Positions 16,734 through 23,510 of a DNA stretch of 37,705 nucleotides are shown piece by piece (the first letter of the stretch is position 1; each line of letters begins with the position of its first letter). The DNA comes from Paenibacillus zanthoxyli JH29 (GTDB lineage Bacteria; Bacillota; Bacilli; Paenibacillales; Paenibacillaceae), in the NCBI RefSeq assembly GCF_000520715.1, contig NZ_ASSD01000027.1, positions 1 through 37,705 of the forward strand, given 5' to 3'. The position numbers and the translations under genes are program-made. Under the pieces are notes generated by a model that had not been told where the DNA came from, made no database searches, and saw only the letters and a list, made by a program, of their open reading frames with translations.

Positions 16734-16811
16734 GTGCTTATTAAACAACAGTTATATCGGCGGCGAGTTACTGGAAGGTGAATCTTTTTTGGTTTTAACT
16801 GTGCTGTTATA
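16731..16811 (+). promoter_or_regulatory. Candidate Rrf2 operators in the nitroreductase leader
   Basis: ACTGTGCT occurs at 16731-16738, overlapping the -10, and again at 16798-16805. Each is followed by a (C)(A/T)GTTATA element (16749-16756 and 16804-16811). The first copy includes an ACTGT...ACAGT dyad (arms 16731-16735 and 16748-16752). The second contains TAAC-N6-GTTA. The paired repeats suggest binding by the adjacent regulator. Confidence 0.45.
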
Positions 16812-16890
16812 CACACAGAAAGAAACGAGGATAGGAACATCCGCCGCGCGGCCCGGCCGGCGGGAATATTTTTTGGGAGGTTAACCTGCT

Positions 16891-17544
16891 ATGGAGACAC
16901 AAGTTAATGCTAATCCGGCTTTCAGCCAAGTCCTGCGCGAACGCCATTCGGTGAGAAAGTATGATTCTTCCCGGAAAATGTCCAACGAAGAAATCAATGA
17001 CCTGTTAAATGAAGCGATTCTGGCGCCTTCTTCTTCCAATCTTCAGCCTTGGCGTTTTATCGTCATTACGGATCAGGCGCTTAAGGAACAGCTGCTGCCA
17101 ATTGCGCACAACCAGCAGCAGGTTGTGGAATCGTCCGCCATTATTGCCGTACTCGGCGACCTGGAGGCCTACCGTAACGTGAATAAGATTTGGGACTCGG
17201 CGGTAGAAGCAGGCTATGCGACGCCGGAAGTGCGGGATATGATGGTGGAGCACAGCCACAACACATACTCCAACTTGAGCCGGGAGAAGCAGAAGGAGAT
17301 CGCGCTGGTGGACGGTGGTCTGGTGTCCATGCAGCTGATGCTCGCCGCCAAGGCGAAAGGCTATGACACGGTTGCGATGGGCGGCTATAATCCCGATAAA
17401 TTCCGCGAGATGTTCCAGATTCCAGAGCGTTATGCGACTGTCATGCTGATTGCCGTAGGCCATGCCGCTGTACCGGGCCGCCAGACCTCGCGCCTGCCGC
17501 TTGAGGATGTCGTTTCTTACAACGGCTTCAAGGGCCAAGCTTAA
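16891..17544 (+). CDS. Nitroreductase-family NAD(P)H:FMN oxidoreductase
   Basis: A 217-aa FMN enzyme. RHSVRKYD near residue 18 and LAPSSSNLQPWRFIVI near 44 are the FMN-binding motifs, and GGYNPDKFREMFQIPE is the conserved C-terminal part. Relatives reduce nitro compounds, quinones or flavins with NAD(P)H in the cytoplasm. It has its own promoter and repeated operator-like sequences downstream of the Rrf2 gene, which suggests induction by electrophile or redox stress, like MhqN/YodC-type enzymes. GGGAGG lies about 12 nt upstream of the ATG. The physiological substrate is unknown. Confidence 0.9.
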   Translation: METQVNANPAFSQVLRERHSVRKYDSSRKMSNEEINDLLNEAILAPSSSNLQPWRFIVITDQALKEQLLPIAHNQQQVVESSAIIAVLGDLEAYRNVNKIWDSAVEAGYATPEVRDMMVEHSHNTYSNLSREKQKEIALVDGGLVSMQLMLAAKAKGYDTVAMGGYNPDKFREMFQIPERYATVMLIAVGHAAVPGRQTSRLPLEDVVSYNGFKGQA

Positions 17545-17605
17545 TATCATGAAGTATCATTAACAATCCCCGAGCCTTTCTTCCTGAAGGCATCGGTTAA
17601 TACGA

Positions 17606-17630
17606 ACCCCCGCCGAACCCGGCGGGGGGT
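17606..17630 (+). terminator. Strong GC hairpin after the nitroreductase gene
   Basis: ACCCCCGCCG pairs with CGGCGGGGGGT (one extra G). There is no T run, so termination is uncertain; it may act as an mRNA-end hairpin. Confidence 0.5.
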
Positions 17631-17660
17631 CGCCGCGTCCATGCGCCTGTTCTTTCGAGC

Positions 17661-17690
17661 TTGGAGAGAAGCGCCGACTTCTGCTACAAT
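17661..17690 (+). promoter_or_regulatory. SigA promoter of the pirin gene
   Basis: -35 TTGGAG (17661-17666), 18-bp spacer, -10 TACAAT (17685-17690) with the extended -10 TGC just before it. Confidence 0.6.
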
Positions 17691-17762
17691 CTTGGGTAGA
17701 GGCGGCAGCAAGCCGCTTCGGAAACGTTAACCGACGATAAGCTTATACCAGGAGGAGAAGCC

Positions 17763-18461
17763 ATGATAAAGGTGTATACGGCCGAATCGGCTCACCGCTT
17801 TGACCACGGTTGGCTGGAGGGAAGCCATCTTTTCTCGTTCGGTGATTATTATGATCCGGACAATACGGCATTTGGTCCCATGCGTGTATTCAACGACGAC
17901 ATCATCGCTCCGGGAAGAGGTTTTGGGGCCCATCCGCACAGCGACATGGAGATTGTCTCGATCATCCTCTCGGGCAGGCTTCGTCATGAAGATAATCTGG
18001 GAAATGTCGCGGAAAGCTCTTTTGGGGGCATCCAGCGGATGTCGGCCGGCACCGGAGTCATCCATACCGAGCATAATCCATCGAAGGATGAGCCGGTGCG
18101 GCTGCTTCAGCTCTGGTTCATGCCGGAGGTTCGCGGCTTACAACCTTCGTACAAGGCGGGAAAATACTTGCCGGAGAAGCTTGAAGGAGCCCTGCTGCCG
18201 GTAGTTTCCGCCAAAGGGTCTGACGAAATCGTCGATATTGGGCAGGATATGACGATTTATCTGGGGCAGCTGCGCGGCGGGCAGGACATTCGGTTCGATC
18301 AGAAGCCGGGGCGACGTATTTTCATATATATTATTGAAGGAAGTGTTGAGGTCGGCGGCAGTAAGCTAAGTTCAGGGGATTCGGCGCGGATTGAAGAAGA
18401 GAGCGCGGTTCAGCTTGCGGCGTCCGAGCCCGCCTTTGTGATGCTGATTGATCTTCCATAA
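17763..18461 (+). CDS. Pirin-family bicupin (YhhW-like)
   Basis: A 232-aa double cupin. The four metal ligands of the pirin family are in place: His57 and His59 (GAHPHSDMEIVS), His101 and Glu103 (GTGVIHTEHN). The N-terminal cupin is therefore metal-competent, while the C-terminal cupin lacks ligands. Related proteins such as YhhW have quercetin 2,3-dioxygenase activity in vitro; the cellular role is unclear. ATG at 17763 follows AGGAGGAG. The next small gene follows after 32 bp, so the two are probably co-transcribed. Confidence 0.9.
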   Translation: MIKVYTAESAHRFDHGWLEGSHLFSFGDYYDPDNTAFGPMRVFNDDIIAPGRGFGAHPHSDMEIVSIILSGRLRHEDNLGNVAESSFGGIQRMSAGTGVIHTEHNPSKDEPVRLLQLWFMPEVRGLQPSYKAGKYLPEKLEGALLPVVSAKGSDEIVDIGQDMTIYLGQLRGGQDIRFDQKPGRRIFIYIIEGSVEVGGSKLSSGDSARIEEESAVQLAASEPAFVMLIDLP

Positions 18462-18493
18462 ACTGCGCAGCCCTAAGGAGGAGGTCTTTACAG

Positions 18494-18823
18494 ATGAAAC
18501 AGAGGGAAAGAGTATTGGTCAAGCATGCCGTGAGCGGGCGTACGCTGCTGAGCAGCACGGATGGATTAACCTATACCTTCGGCCGGGATGGCGGGCTGAT
18601 CCGGCTTACCATTTGCGGCGTTCCGGGGGACAAGGGAAGCGAGGTCTTGGCGCTCAAGGCGGAGCTGAATGTGTTCCGGTTCGAGGAGCCGGAGGGCGGG
18701 CCTGTTGTCAAGCATTGGTATTACGTCGGCGATAACCCGGTTGAATACGATGAAGCTTCCGGTTGTCTGGCCGTAACCGCCCAGTCGGAAATTGAATACC
18801 GTCCCGATCAATACTGGGAGTGA
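18494..18823 (+). CDS. Small conserved-looking protein of unknown function
   Basis: A 109-aa soluble protein, with neither signal peptide nor membrane segment. An excellent AAGGAGGAGG site precedes the ATG, which argues it is a real gene. Composition is mixed alpha/beta-like with alternating hydrophobics (LVKHAVSGRTLLSST, GLIRLTICGVPGDKG). No family is recognised. It lies between pirin and leucine dehydrogenase and is likely co-transcribed with pirin. Confidence 0.75.
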   Translation: MKQRERVLVKHAVSGRTLLSSTDGLTYTFGRDGGLIRLTICGVPGDKGSEVLALKAELNVFRFEEPEGGPVVKHWYYVGDNPVEYDEASGCLAVTAQSEIEYRPDQYWE

Positions 18824-18884
18824 ATAAGCGAATTGACATTAAGATTTTAGAATTACCATACAACGGACAGGAGAAATGGAGAAC

Positions 18885-19985
18885 ATGGAGTTATTTTCGG
18901 CACTGGAACGGGACGATTACGAGCAATTGCTGTTTTGCCAGGACAAGGCATCCGGCCTGAAGGCGATCATTGCGATTCACGACACCACGCTTGGGCCTGC
19001 CCTGGGCGGCACCCGCATGTGGACGTATGCTTCCGAGGAGGAGGCTATCGTCGATGCGCTTCGTCTGGCAAAAGGCATGACCTATAAGAACGCCGTGTCC
19101 GGACTCAATCTGGGCGGAGGCAAGACCGTAATCATCGGCGATCCGAAAAAAGACAAGAACGAAGCGATGTTCCGCGCCTTCGGCAGATACATACAAGGGC
19201 TGAACGGCCGCTATATCACAGCCGAGGATGTTGGGACAACCGAAGATGATATGGACATCATCCATCAGGAGACCGACTATGTCACGGGGATTTCCAAATC
19301 CTACGGCTCTTCGGGGAATCCTTCGCCGGTTACGGCTTTCGGCGTATACCGGGGCATGAAGGCGGCGGCAAAAGAGGCGTTCGGTACGGATTCGCTGGCA
19401 GGCAAGACGATTGCCGTTCAGGGCGTCGGCCATGTCGCCTTTGCGTTATGCGGGTATCTCCAGGAGGAAGGCGCCCGACTTATCGTCACCGACATTAATA
19501 AAGAGGCGGTTAAGCGAGCTGTGGATGCTTACGGCGCCAAAGCGGTCGATCCGACTGATATCGTCGGCGTGGCCTGCGATATTTACGCGCCATGCGCGCT
19601 TGGTGCAACGATTAACGACCAGACGCTGCCGCAGATCAAGGCCAAGGTGATTGCGGGCGCGGCCAACAATCAGTTGAAGGAGCCCCGCCACGGCGATGCG
19701 GTGCATGAGAAGGGCATTGTGTACGCGCCCGATTATGTAATCAACGCGGGCGGCGTGATCAATATTGCCGACGAGTTGAACGGCTATAACAAGGAGCGGG
19801 CGCTGAAGCAGGTAGCGAAGATTTACGACAGCATCACCCGGGTGCTTGAAATTTCACGTGTGAAGGGCATTCCGACCCACACGGCCGCCGACCATCTGGC
19901 GGAGGAACGGATCGCTCTGCTGAAGAACAGCCGCAGCACCTTTCTTCGCGACGGCCACCATAATCTGAGCAGAAGACAGCATTAA
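18885..19985 (+). CDS. bcd: Leucine (branched-chain amino acid) dehydrogenase
   Basis: A 366-aa NAD-dependent oxidative deaminase converting leucine, valine and isoleucine to their 2-oxo acids. The catalytic and substrate motifs [30 protein letters not shown] and [17 protein letters not shown], and the Rossmann nucleotide motif VQGVGHVAF, match characterised Bacillus/Geobacillus leucine dehydrogenases closely. An ATG at 18876 is in frame but only 2 nt after the AGGAG; the ATG at 18885 (MELFSALE) has 11-nt spacing and matches the known N-terminus. A TTGACA at 18833-18838 may be its -35, with a poor -10. In Bacillus the gene feeds branched-chain fatty acid synthesis; here it stands alone. Confidence 0.95.
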   Translation: MELFSALERDDYEQLLFCQDKASGLKAIIAIHDTTLGPALGGTRMWTYASEEEAIVDALRLAKGMTYKNAVSGLNLGGGKTVIIGDPKKDKNEAMFRAFGRYIQGLNGRYITAEDVGTTEDDMDIIHQETDYVTGISKSYGSSGNPSPVTAFGVYRGMKAAAKEAFGTDSLAGKTIAVQGVGHVAFALCGYLQEEGARLIVTDINKEAVKRAVDAYGAKAVDPTDIVGVACDIYAPCALGATINDQTLPQIKAKVIAGAANNQLKEPRHGDAVHEKGIVYAPDYVINAGGVINIADELNGYNKERALKQVAKIYDSITRVLEISRVKGIPTHTAADHLAEERIALLKNSRSTFLRDGHHNLSRRQH

Positions 19986-19996
19986 ACATCACTTTC

Positions 19997-20039
19997 AAGC
20001 CCGGCGTAACCGCTCTTTGCAAGCGGGCCGGGCTTTTTT
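19997..20039 (+). terminator. Rho-independent terminator after the leucine dehydrogenase gene
   Basis: AAGCCCGGC pairs with GCCGGGCTT over an inner CCGCT/AGCGG stem, followed by TTTTTT. Confidence 0.85.
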
Positions 20040-20157
20040 GCGCTGTCTTTTTCACAGGTCATATAATCCGAAGGGTGAGAAATATCCTGGAAATTACTTT
20101 TTATATATAGGATAATGGGTCTATATTTTTGAAAAAGAGATCGAAGGGAGGGAGAAA

Positions 20158-20499
20158 ATGTCAGCTATAAATATGGATGTGAAGGTCCAATTTGGAAAGA
20201 GCGAGTCCTATTTTGACGGCGGGTTGCTTGAATATATCGGATGGTGCCTGGTTGGATGGCTTGTAACGGTCTGTACTCTGGGCATCTGCTATCCTTGGGC
20301 CGTAGTCATATTGTACCGCTGGAGAGTAGAGCATACCGTCGTGGAGGGACGACGTCTGCGTTTTGACGGAACGGCTGTCAGCCTGTTCGCTCATTGGATC
20401 AAATGGTTTTTGTTGAGCGTGATTACGTTGGGAATTTACGGGTTCTGGGTGTTCATCAAGCTGGAACAATGGAAAGCCAAGCATACATACTTCCAATAA
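20158..20499 (+). CDS. Small DUF898-like membrane protein with internal duplication
   Basis: A 113-aa protein with two hydrophobic hairpins. The two halves repeat: TLGICYPWAVVILYRWRVEH (near 40-60) and TLGIYGFWVFIKLEQWKAKH (near 90-110). The TLGIY-W-K-EQW-H pattern is typical of DUF898/YjgN-type membrane proteins, of which this would be a short form. Function unknown. GGGAGGG precedes the ATG. Monocistronic, with a strong bidirectional terminator downstream. Confidence 0.75.
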   Translation: MSAINMDVKVQFGKSESYFDGGLLEYIGWCLVGWLVTVCTLGICYPWAVVILYRWRVEHTVVEGRRLRFDGTAVSLFAHWIKWFLLSVITLGIYGFWVFIKLEQWKAKHTYFQ

Positions 20500-20513
20500 T
20501 ATCAGTTTGTGGG

Positions 20514-20568
20514 AAAAAGGCCCTTTGACTCTTTACTGTCCTCTAGGTAAAGGCCATTGGGCCTTTTT
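20514..20568. terminator. Bidirectional terminator between the DUF898-like and cyclophilin genes
   Basis: AAAAAGGCCC (20514-20523) pairs with GGGCCTTTTT (20559-20568), with an inner TTTAC/GTAAA stem. It gives a T run on both strands and so serves both convergent genes. Confidence 0.85.
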
Positions 20569-20616
20569 AATTCCATAATATTTGTTCTCCCGTAAGGATT
20601 CCGGATTATGCAGCCG

Positions 20617-21264
20617 TTACTGAACTTTACTTGGCTCAGGATAGGTGACACCCAAGGTGTCCACCGATGCTTTCTTGATTACCGGCGGATTTGCGGGGCG
20701 GTCGTTGGCGTCTCGCGGAAGATTGGCGATCGCGTCGACGACTTCAAGCCCTTCGGTGACTTTACCGAAGGCCGCATATATTCCGTCCAAACTCGGCGCG
20801 GCGTCCGTCATGATGAAAAATTGCGATCCCGCCGAATCGGGATCATTGGCCCGGGCCATCGACAGAACGCCTCTTGTGTGCAGGAGCGAGTTAGAGAAGC
20901 CGTTCTCGGAGAATTCTCCGGAGATGCTGTATCCGGGCCCTCCCATGCCTGTCCCTTCAGGGTCCCCTCCCTGAATCATGAACCCGGGAATAACACGGTG
21001 AAATATCGTACCGTTATAGAACCCTTTTTGAATTAATGAAATAAAATTGTTCACCGTATTCGGCGCAACCTCGGGATACAGCTCGGCCTTGATGATGCCG
21101 CCGTCCTCCATTTCGATGGTCACCAGAGGGTGGCTTGCCTGCGACCCCGACCCCGCGGCCTGGGATGCGCTGCCCGGCTTACTTCCGCAGCCGGAAGCCA
21201 AGGCCAGCATCAGAAGGCCGAGAATCGCCCATACGGTGAAAGAATGGTTGCGTACAAGTTTCAC
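20617..21264 (-). CDS. Lipoprotein peptidyl-prolyl cis-trans isomerase (cyclophilin)
   Basis: A 215-aa cyclophilin that catalyses proline isomerisation during folding of exported proteins. A signal peptide with lipobox LASGC anchors it outside the membrane, followed by a short Gly/Ser linker. The domain has the conserved FHRVIPGFMIQGGDPEGTG, SQFFIMTDAAPSLDGIYAAFGKV and LSMARAND motifs, including the Arg of FHR and the Gln of MIQGG in the active site. GTG start at 21264 with AAAGGAGAG upstream. Divergent from the MFS gene. Confidence 0.93.
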   Translation of the reverse strand: MKLVRNHSFTVWAILGLLMLALASGCGSKPGSASQAAGSGSQASHPLVTIEMEDGGIIKAELYPEVAPNTVNNFISLIQKGFYNGTIFHRVIPGFMIQGGDPEGTGMGGPGYSISGEFSENGFSNSLLHTRGVLSMARANDPDSAGSQFFIMTDAAPSLDGIYAAFGKVTEGLEVVDAIANLPRDANDRPANPPVIKKASVDTLGVTYPEPSKVQ

Positions 21265-21359
21265 TTATCGTCTCTCCTTTTCTTCATTAATATCCGTTCG
21301 TCATATGCCATCATAACCCGGGCCAAACCGCTTTGCAAAATTCGCTCGGAACAACGGGA

Positions 21360-21388
21360 TTGGCACAAGCCGCAAAGAGGTTTACAAT
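21360..21388 (+). promoter_or_regulatory. SigA promoter of the MFS gene
   Basis: -35 TTGGCA (21360-21365), 17-bp spacer, -10 TACAAT (21383-21388). Its position rules out the long frame start at 21333 and supports the start at 21429. Confidence 0.75.
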
Positions 21389-21428
21389 AATTAGGATGCT
21401 TCGTAGATTATTGAAAGGAATGTACTGC

Positions 21429-22652
21429 GTGGGGAATTTTTCATGGAAGCGTAATCTGGCCGTACTTTGGATAGGCGTGTTTTTTTGCAGCACCTCGTAT
21501 TCGCTCTCGATTCCGTTCATGTCCATTTTTCTGAGCGATGATCTGGGGGTGGACAGCCATCTGGAGATATGGTCAGGCATCGCATTCGGCATCTCGTTTC
21601 TGGCCAGCGCGCTGATTTCTCCTTTCTGGGGGTCCCTGTCAGACAAATATGGACGCAAGCCGATGCTCATTCGTTCCGGCTTCAGCCTGGCCGCACTCTA
21701 TTTGATGAATTATTTTGTCTATGATCCATATGTATTTCTTGTTGTCCGGGTCCTTCAAGGACTTCTGGCCGGGTTCGTGCCGGCGTCGATCGCATTGGTG
21801 GCGACGAATACGCCGGAGGAGAAGACCGGGTATGCGCTTGGCGTGATGTCCACCTCGGGTGCTGCCGGAAGCATCATCGGTCCGCTCATCGGCGGTGTGA
21901 TCAGCTATTATTACGGGAACCGCAGCGCCTTTCTGTTCTCAGCGGCGATTGTGCTGGTGTCAGCGGTAATTGCTACCTTTTTTGTGAAAGAGCAGGTCTA
22001 TGACCGGTCGGCTGTGAGATCACGGGTACGCGATGATATCAGGGAGGCTAGGAGTAACCGAGCTTTCGTTGCTCTAATGGCGCTGACGGGAATCAGCAGC
22101 TTTTCCGTGATGATTCTGGAGCCGCTTATTCCCATTTACATGCTGGATATGGGGATTGCGAAGAATAGTGCGTCGCTTACTTCGGGGATCGTCTTTTCAT
22201 CGGTAGGCATAGCTACCGTGCTGATGGCTCCAAGGTGGGGAAAAATAGGCGGACGTAAAGGCTACGACTTCATCCTGTTTATCGGGCTTCTGGGCGGCGG
22301 AATCGGCAATATCCTGCAGTTCTTGGTTTCCGGTTATATCCAGTTCGCGCTGCTCCGGTTTGTCTATGGACTATTCTACGCCGGGGTTCTTCCTTCCATT
22401 AATGCTATGGTCGTACAGGTAACGGAGCCGAGCTTTCGGGGACGCGCTTTCGGTCTCAACCAATCGGTTTCCCAACTGGCGACCATGGCGGGACCTATCC
22501 TTGGCGGCATGCTTGGAGCCTTTCTTCCCATTCCAGTGGTGTTCGTAATTAACGGGCTGATCCTGTTAACTGCCGCGCTGCTTGTGAAGAGACGCCGGCT
22601 TGAAGCCCGTGTTGGCGCCGCAAGGGCGGGGGAGACTCCTTCTTCCTTATGA
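21429..22652 (+). CDS. MFS transporter, DHA1-type drug exporter
   Basis: A 407-aa, 12-helix permease. The loop 2-3 signature GSLSDKYGRKPML and the motif C-like GSIIGPLIGG are those of drug:H+ antiporters (MdtG/YttB-like). The second half repeats the pattern (FRGRAFGLNQ, GPILGGMLG). It likely exports small toxic compounds using the proton gradient; substrate unknown. Start GTG 21429 is chosen because AAAGGA lies 9 nt upstream and the promoter is at 21360-21388; an ATG at 21420 has no room for a ribosome binding site. Confidence 0.88.
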   Translation: MGNFSWKRNLAVLWIGVFFCSTSYSLSIPFMSIFLSDDLGVDSHLEIWSGIAFGISFLASALISPFWGSLSDKYGRKPMLIRSGFSLAALYLMNYFVYDPYVFLVVRVLQGLLAGFVPASIALVATNTPEEKTGYALGVMSTSGAAGSIIGPLIGGVISYYYGNRSAFLFSAAIVLVSAVIATFFVKEQVYDRSAVRSRVRDDIREARSNRAFVALMALTGISSFSVMILEPLIPIYMLDMGIAKNSASLTSGIVFSSVGIATVLMAPRWGKIGGRKGYDFILFIGLLGGGIGNILQFLVSGYIQFALLRFVYGLFYAGVLPSINAMVVQVTEPSFRGRAFGLNQSVSQLATMAGPILGGMLGAFLPIPVVFVINGLILLTAALLVKRRRLEARVGAARAGETPSSL

Positions 22653-22678
22653 GGAGAGCGGGCCGTAGCGAAGTTAAG

Positions 22679-22720
22679 GTGCCGCCAGACGGAGGTCGCC
22701 TGGCGGCGCTTTCATTTTCT
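22679..22720 (+). terminator. Terminator after the MFS gene
   Basis: GTGCCGCCAG pairs with CTGGCGGCGC around an 11-nt loop, followed by the T-rich stretch TTTCATTTTCTTT. Confidence 0.7.
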
Positions 22721-23317
22721 TTATTCATCTTCGCCCGTTGAGCCGTTCAGCACATCTGTGCCTGGCATAGCATCAAGTGAAGGGGATGCCGGATCGACCG
22801 GACTGCCAGCCTGAATATCGTCGGCGTCAGGAATATCCTCCAGCGGATCGATTTCGTCCTCCGAAGTCCATTCGTCATTGGCGTAATCGCTAACGCCTTG
22901 AATCAGCCCGGCGGCGCCGGCGGCCAGGGAAGCATCGGAGTGCAGCAGCTCATCCCGGTTTGAAGGAGGTCCTCCAAGGATGCGGTCCTTCCTGCCGGGT
23001 GGATCGTCCTGCCCCGGATCGGAAGCGTTCAACCCGATATCCGCAGCCAGCCTCGGATCACGGGCCAATGCTTCATTGAAATCGGAATATACGATTCCTT
23101 CGGCAGTGGAAGCGGCGCCGACCGGATCGTGGCTGGTAAAGGGAGATTCGATTGGAACACGAACGCTGCCAGAGGCCTCTTCGCTCATGCTTTGCGCAGT
23201 TTCTGTACCCACAAGCCGGATGTCGCCTGCCGGAATGTCCTGTTCCAGAGAGACGCCGCCCATTTTGACATAGCGTTCATACGTAAAATCGGCTTCCGTC
23301 TTATTGAAATTGGCCAT
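22721..23317 (-). CDS. Acidic protein of unknown function
   Basis: A 198-aa soluble protein, very rich in Asp/Glu/Pro/Ser/Ala, with no membrane segment. The N-terminus (NKTEADFTYERYVKMGGVSL) looks folded; the C-terminal third (EWTSEDEIDPLEDIPDADDI onward) looks disordered. ATG 23317 is preferred over 23326 because GAGGAG directly abuts the latter. No family recognised. It is convergent with the MFS gene and divergent from the histidine kinase gene. Confidence 0.75.
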   Translation of the reverse strand: MANFNKTEADFTYERYVKMGGVSLEQDIPAGDIRLVGTETAQSMSEEASGSVRVPIESPFTSHDPVGAASTAEGIVYSDFNEALARDPRLAADIGLNASDPGQDDPPGRKDRILGGPPSNRDELLHSDASLAAGAAGLIQGVSDYANDEWTSEDEIDPLEDIPDADDIQAGSPVDPASPSLDAMPGTDVLNGSTGEDE

Positions 23318-23439
23318 AGTACTCATCTCCTCTTGGATGGGTCGAATGACGTCTAAAAGGGCCTATATTAATTTTATACCCTTCTAAAGCCAAACGAATC
23401 CCTGAAGCGGAATCGCGCCGTTGTATTTTTGAGCAGCAT

Positions 23440-23468
23440 AAAGGAACAAATCGAAAAATGTCGAAAAT
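23440..23468 (+). promoter_or_regulatory. SigH-like promoter with a Spo0A-box-like sequence
   Basis: AAAGGAACA (23440-23448), 11-bp spacer, GTCGAAAAA (23460-23468). This is close to the SigH consensus (RNAGGAWWW, N11-12, RNNGAATWW), with GAAA for GAAT. Within it TGTCGAA (23459-23465) fits the Spo0A box core TGNCGAA. It lies 43 bp upstream of the kinase start. Confidence 0.45.
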
Positions 23469-23510
23469 GATAGCGTACGATATACCTATTTCAGATATTG
23501 AGGTGCCACA

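Noticed and set aside
21333-21428. Longer N-terminus for the MFS protein from TTG 21333
   Set aside because: The extension would contain the promoter (21360-21388) and lacks a ribosome binding site; the start at 21429 has one.
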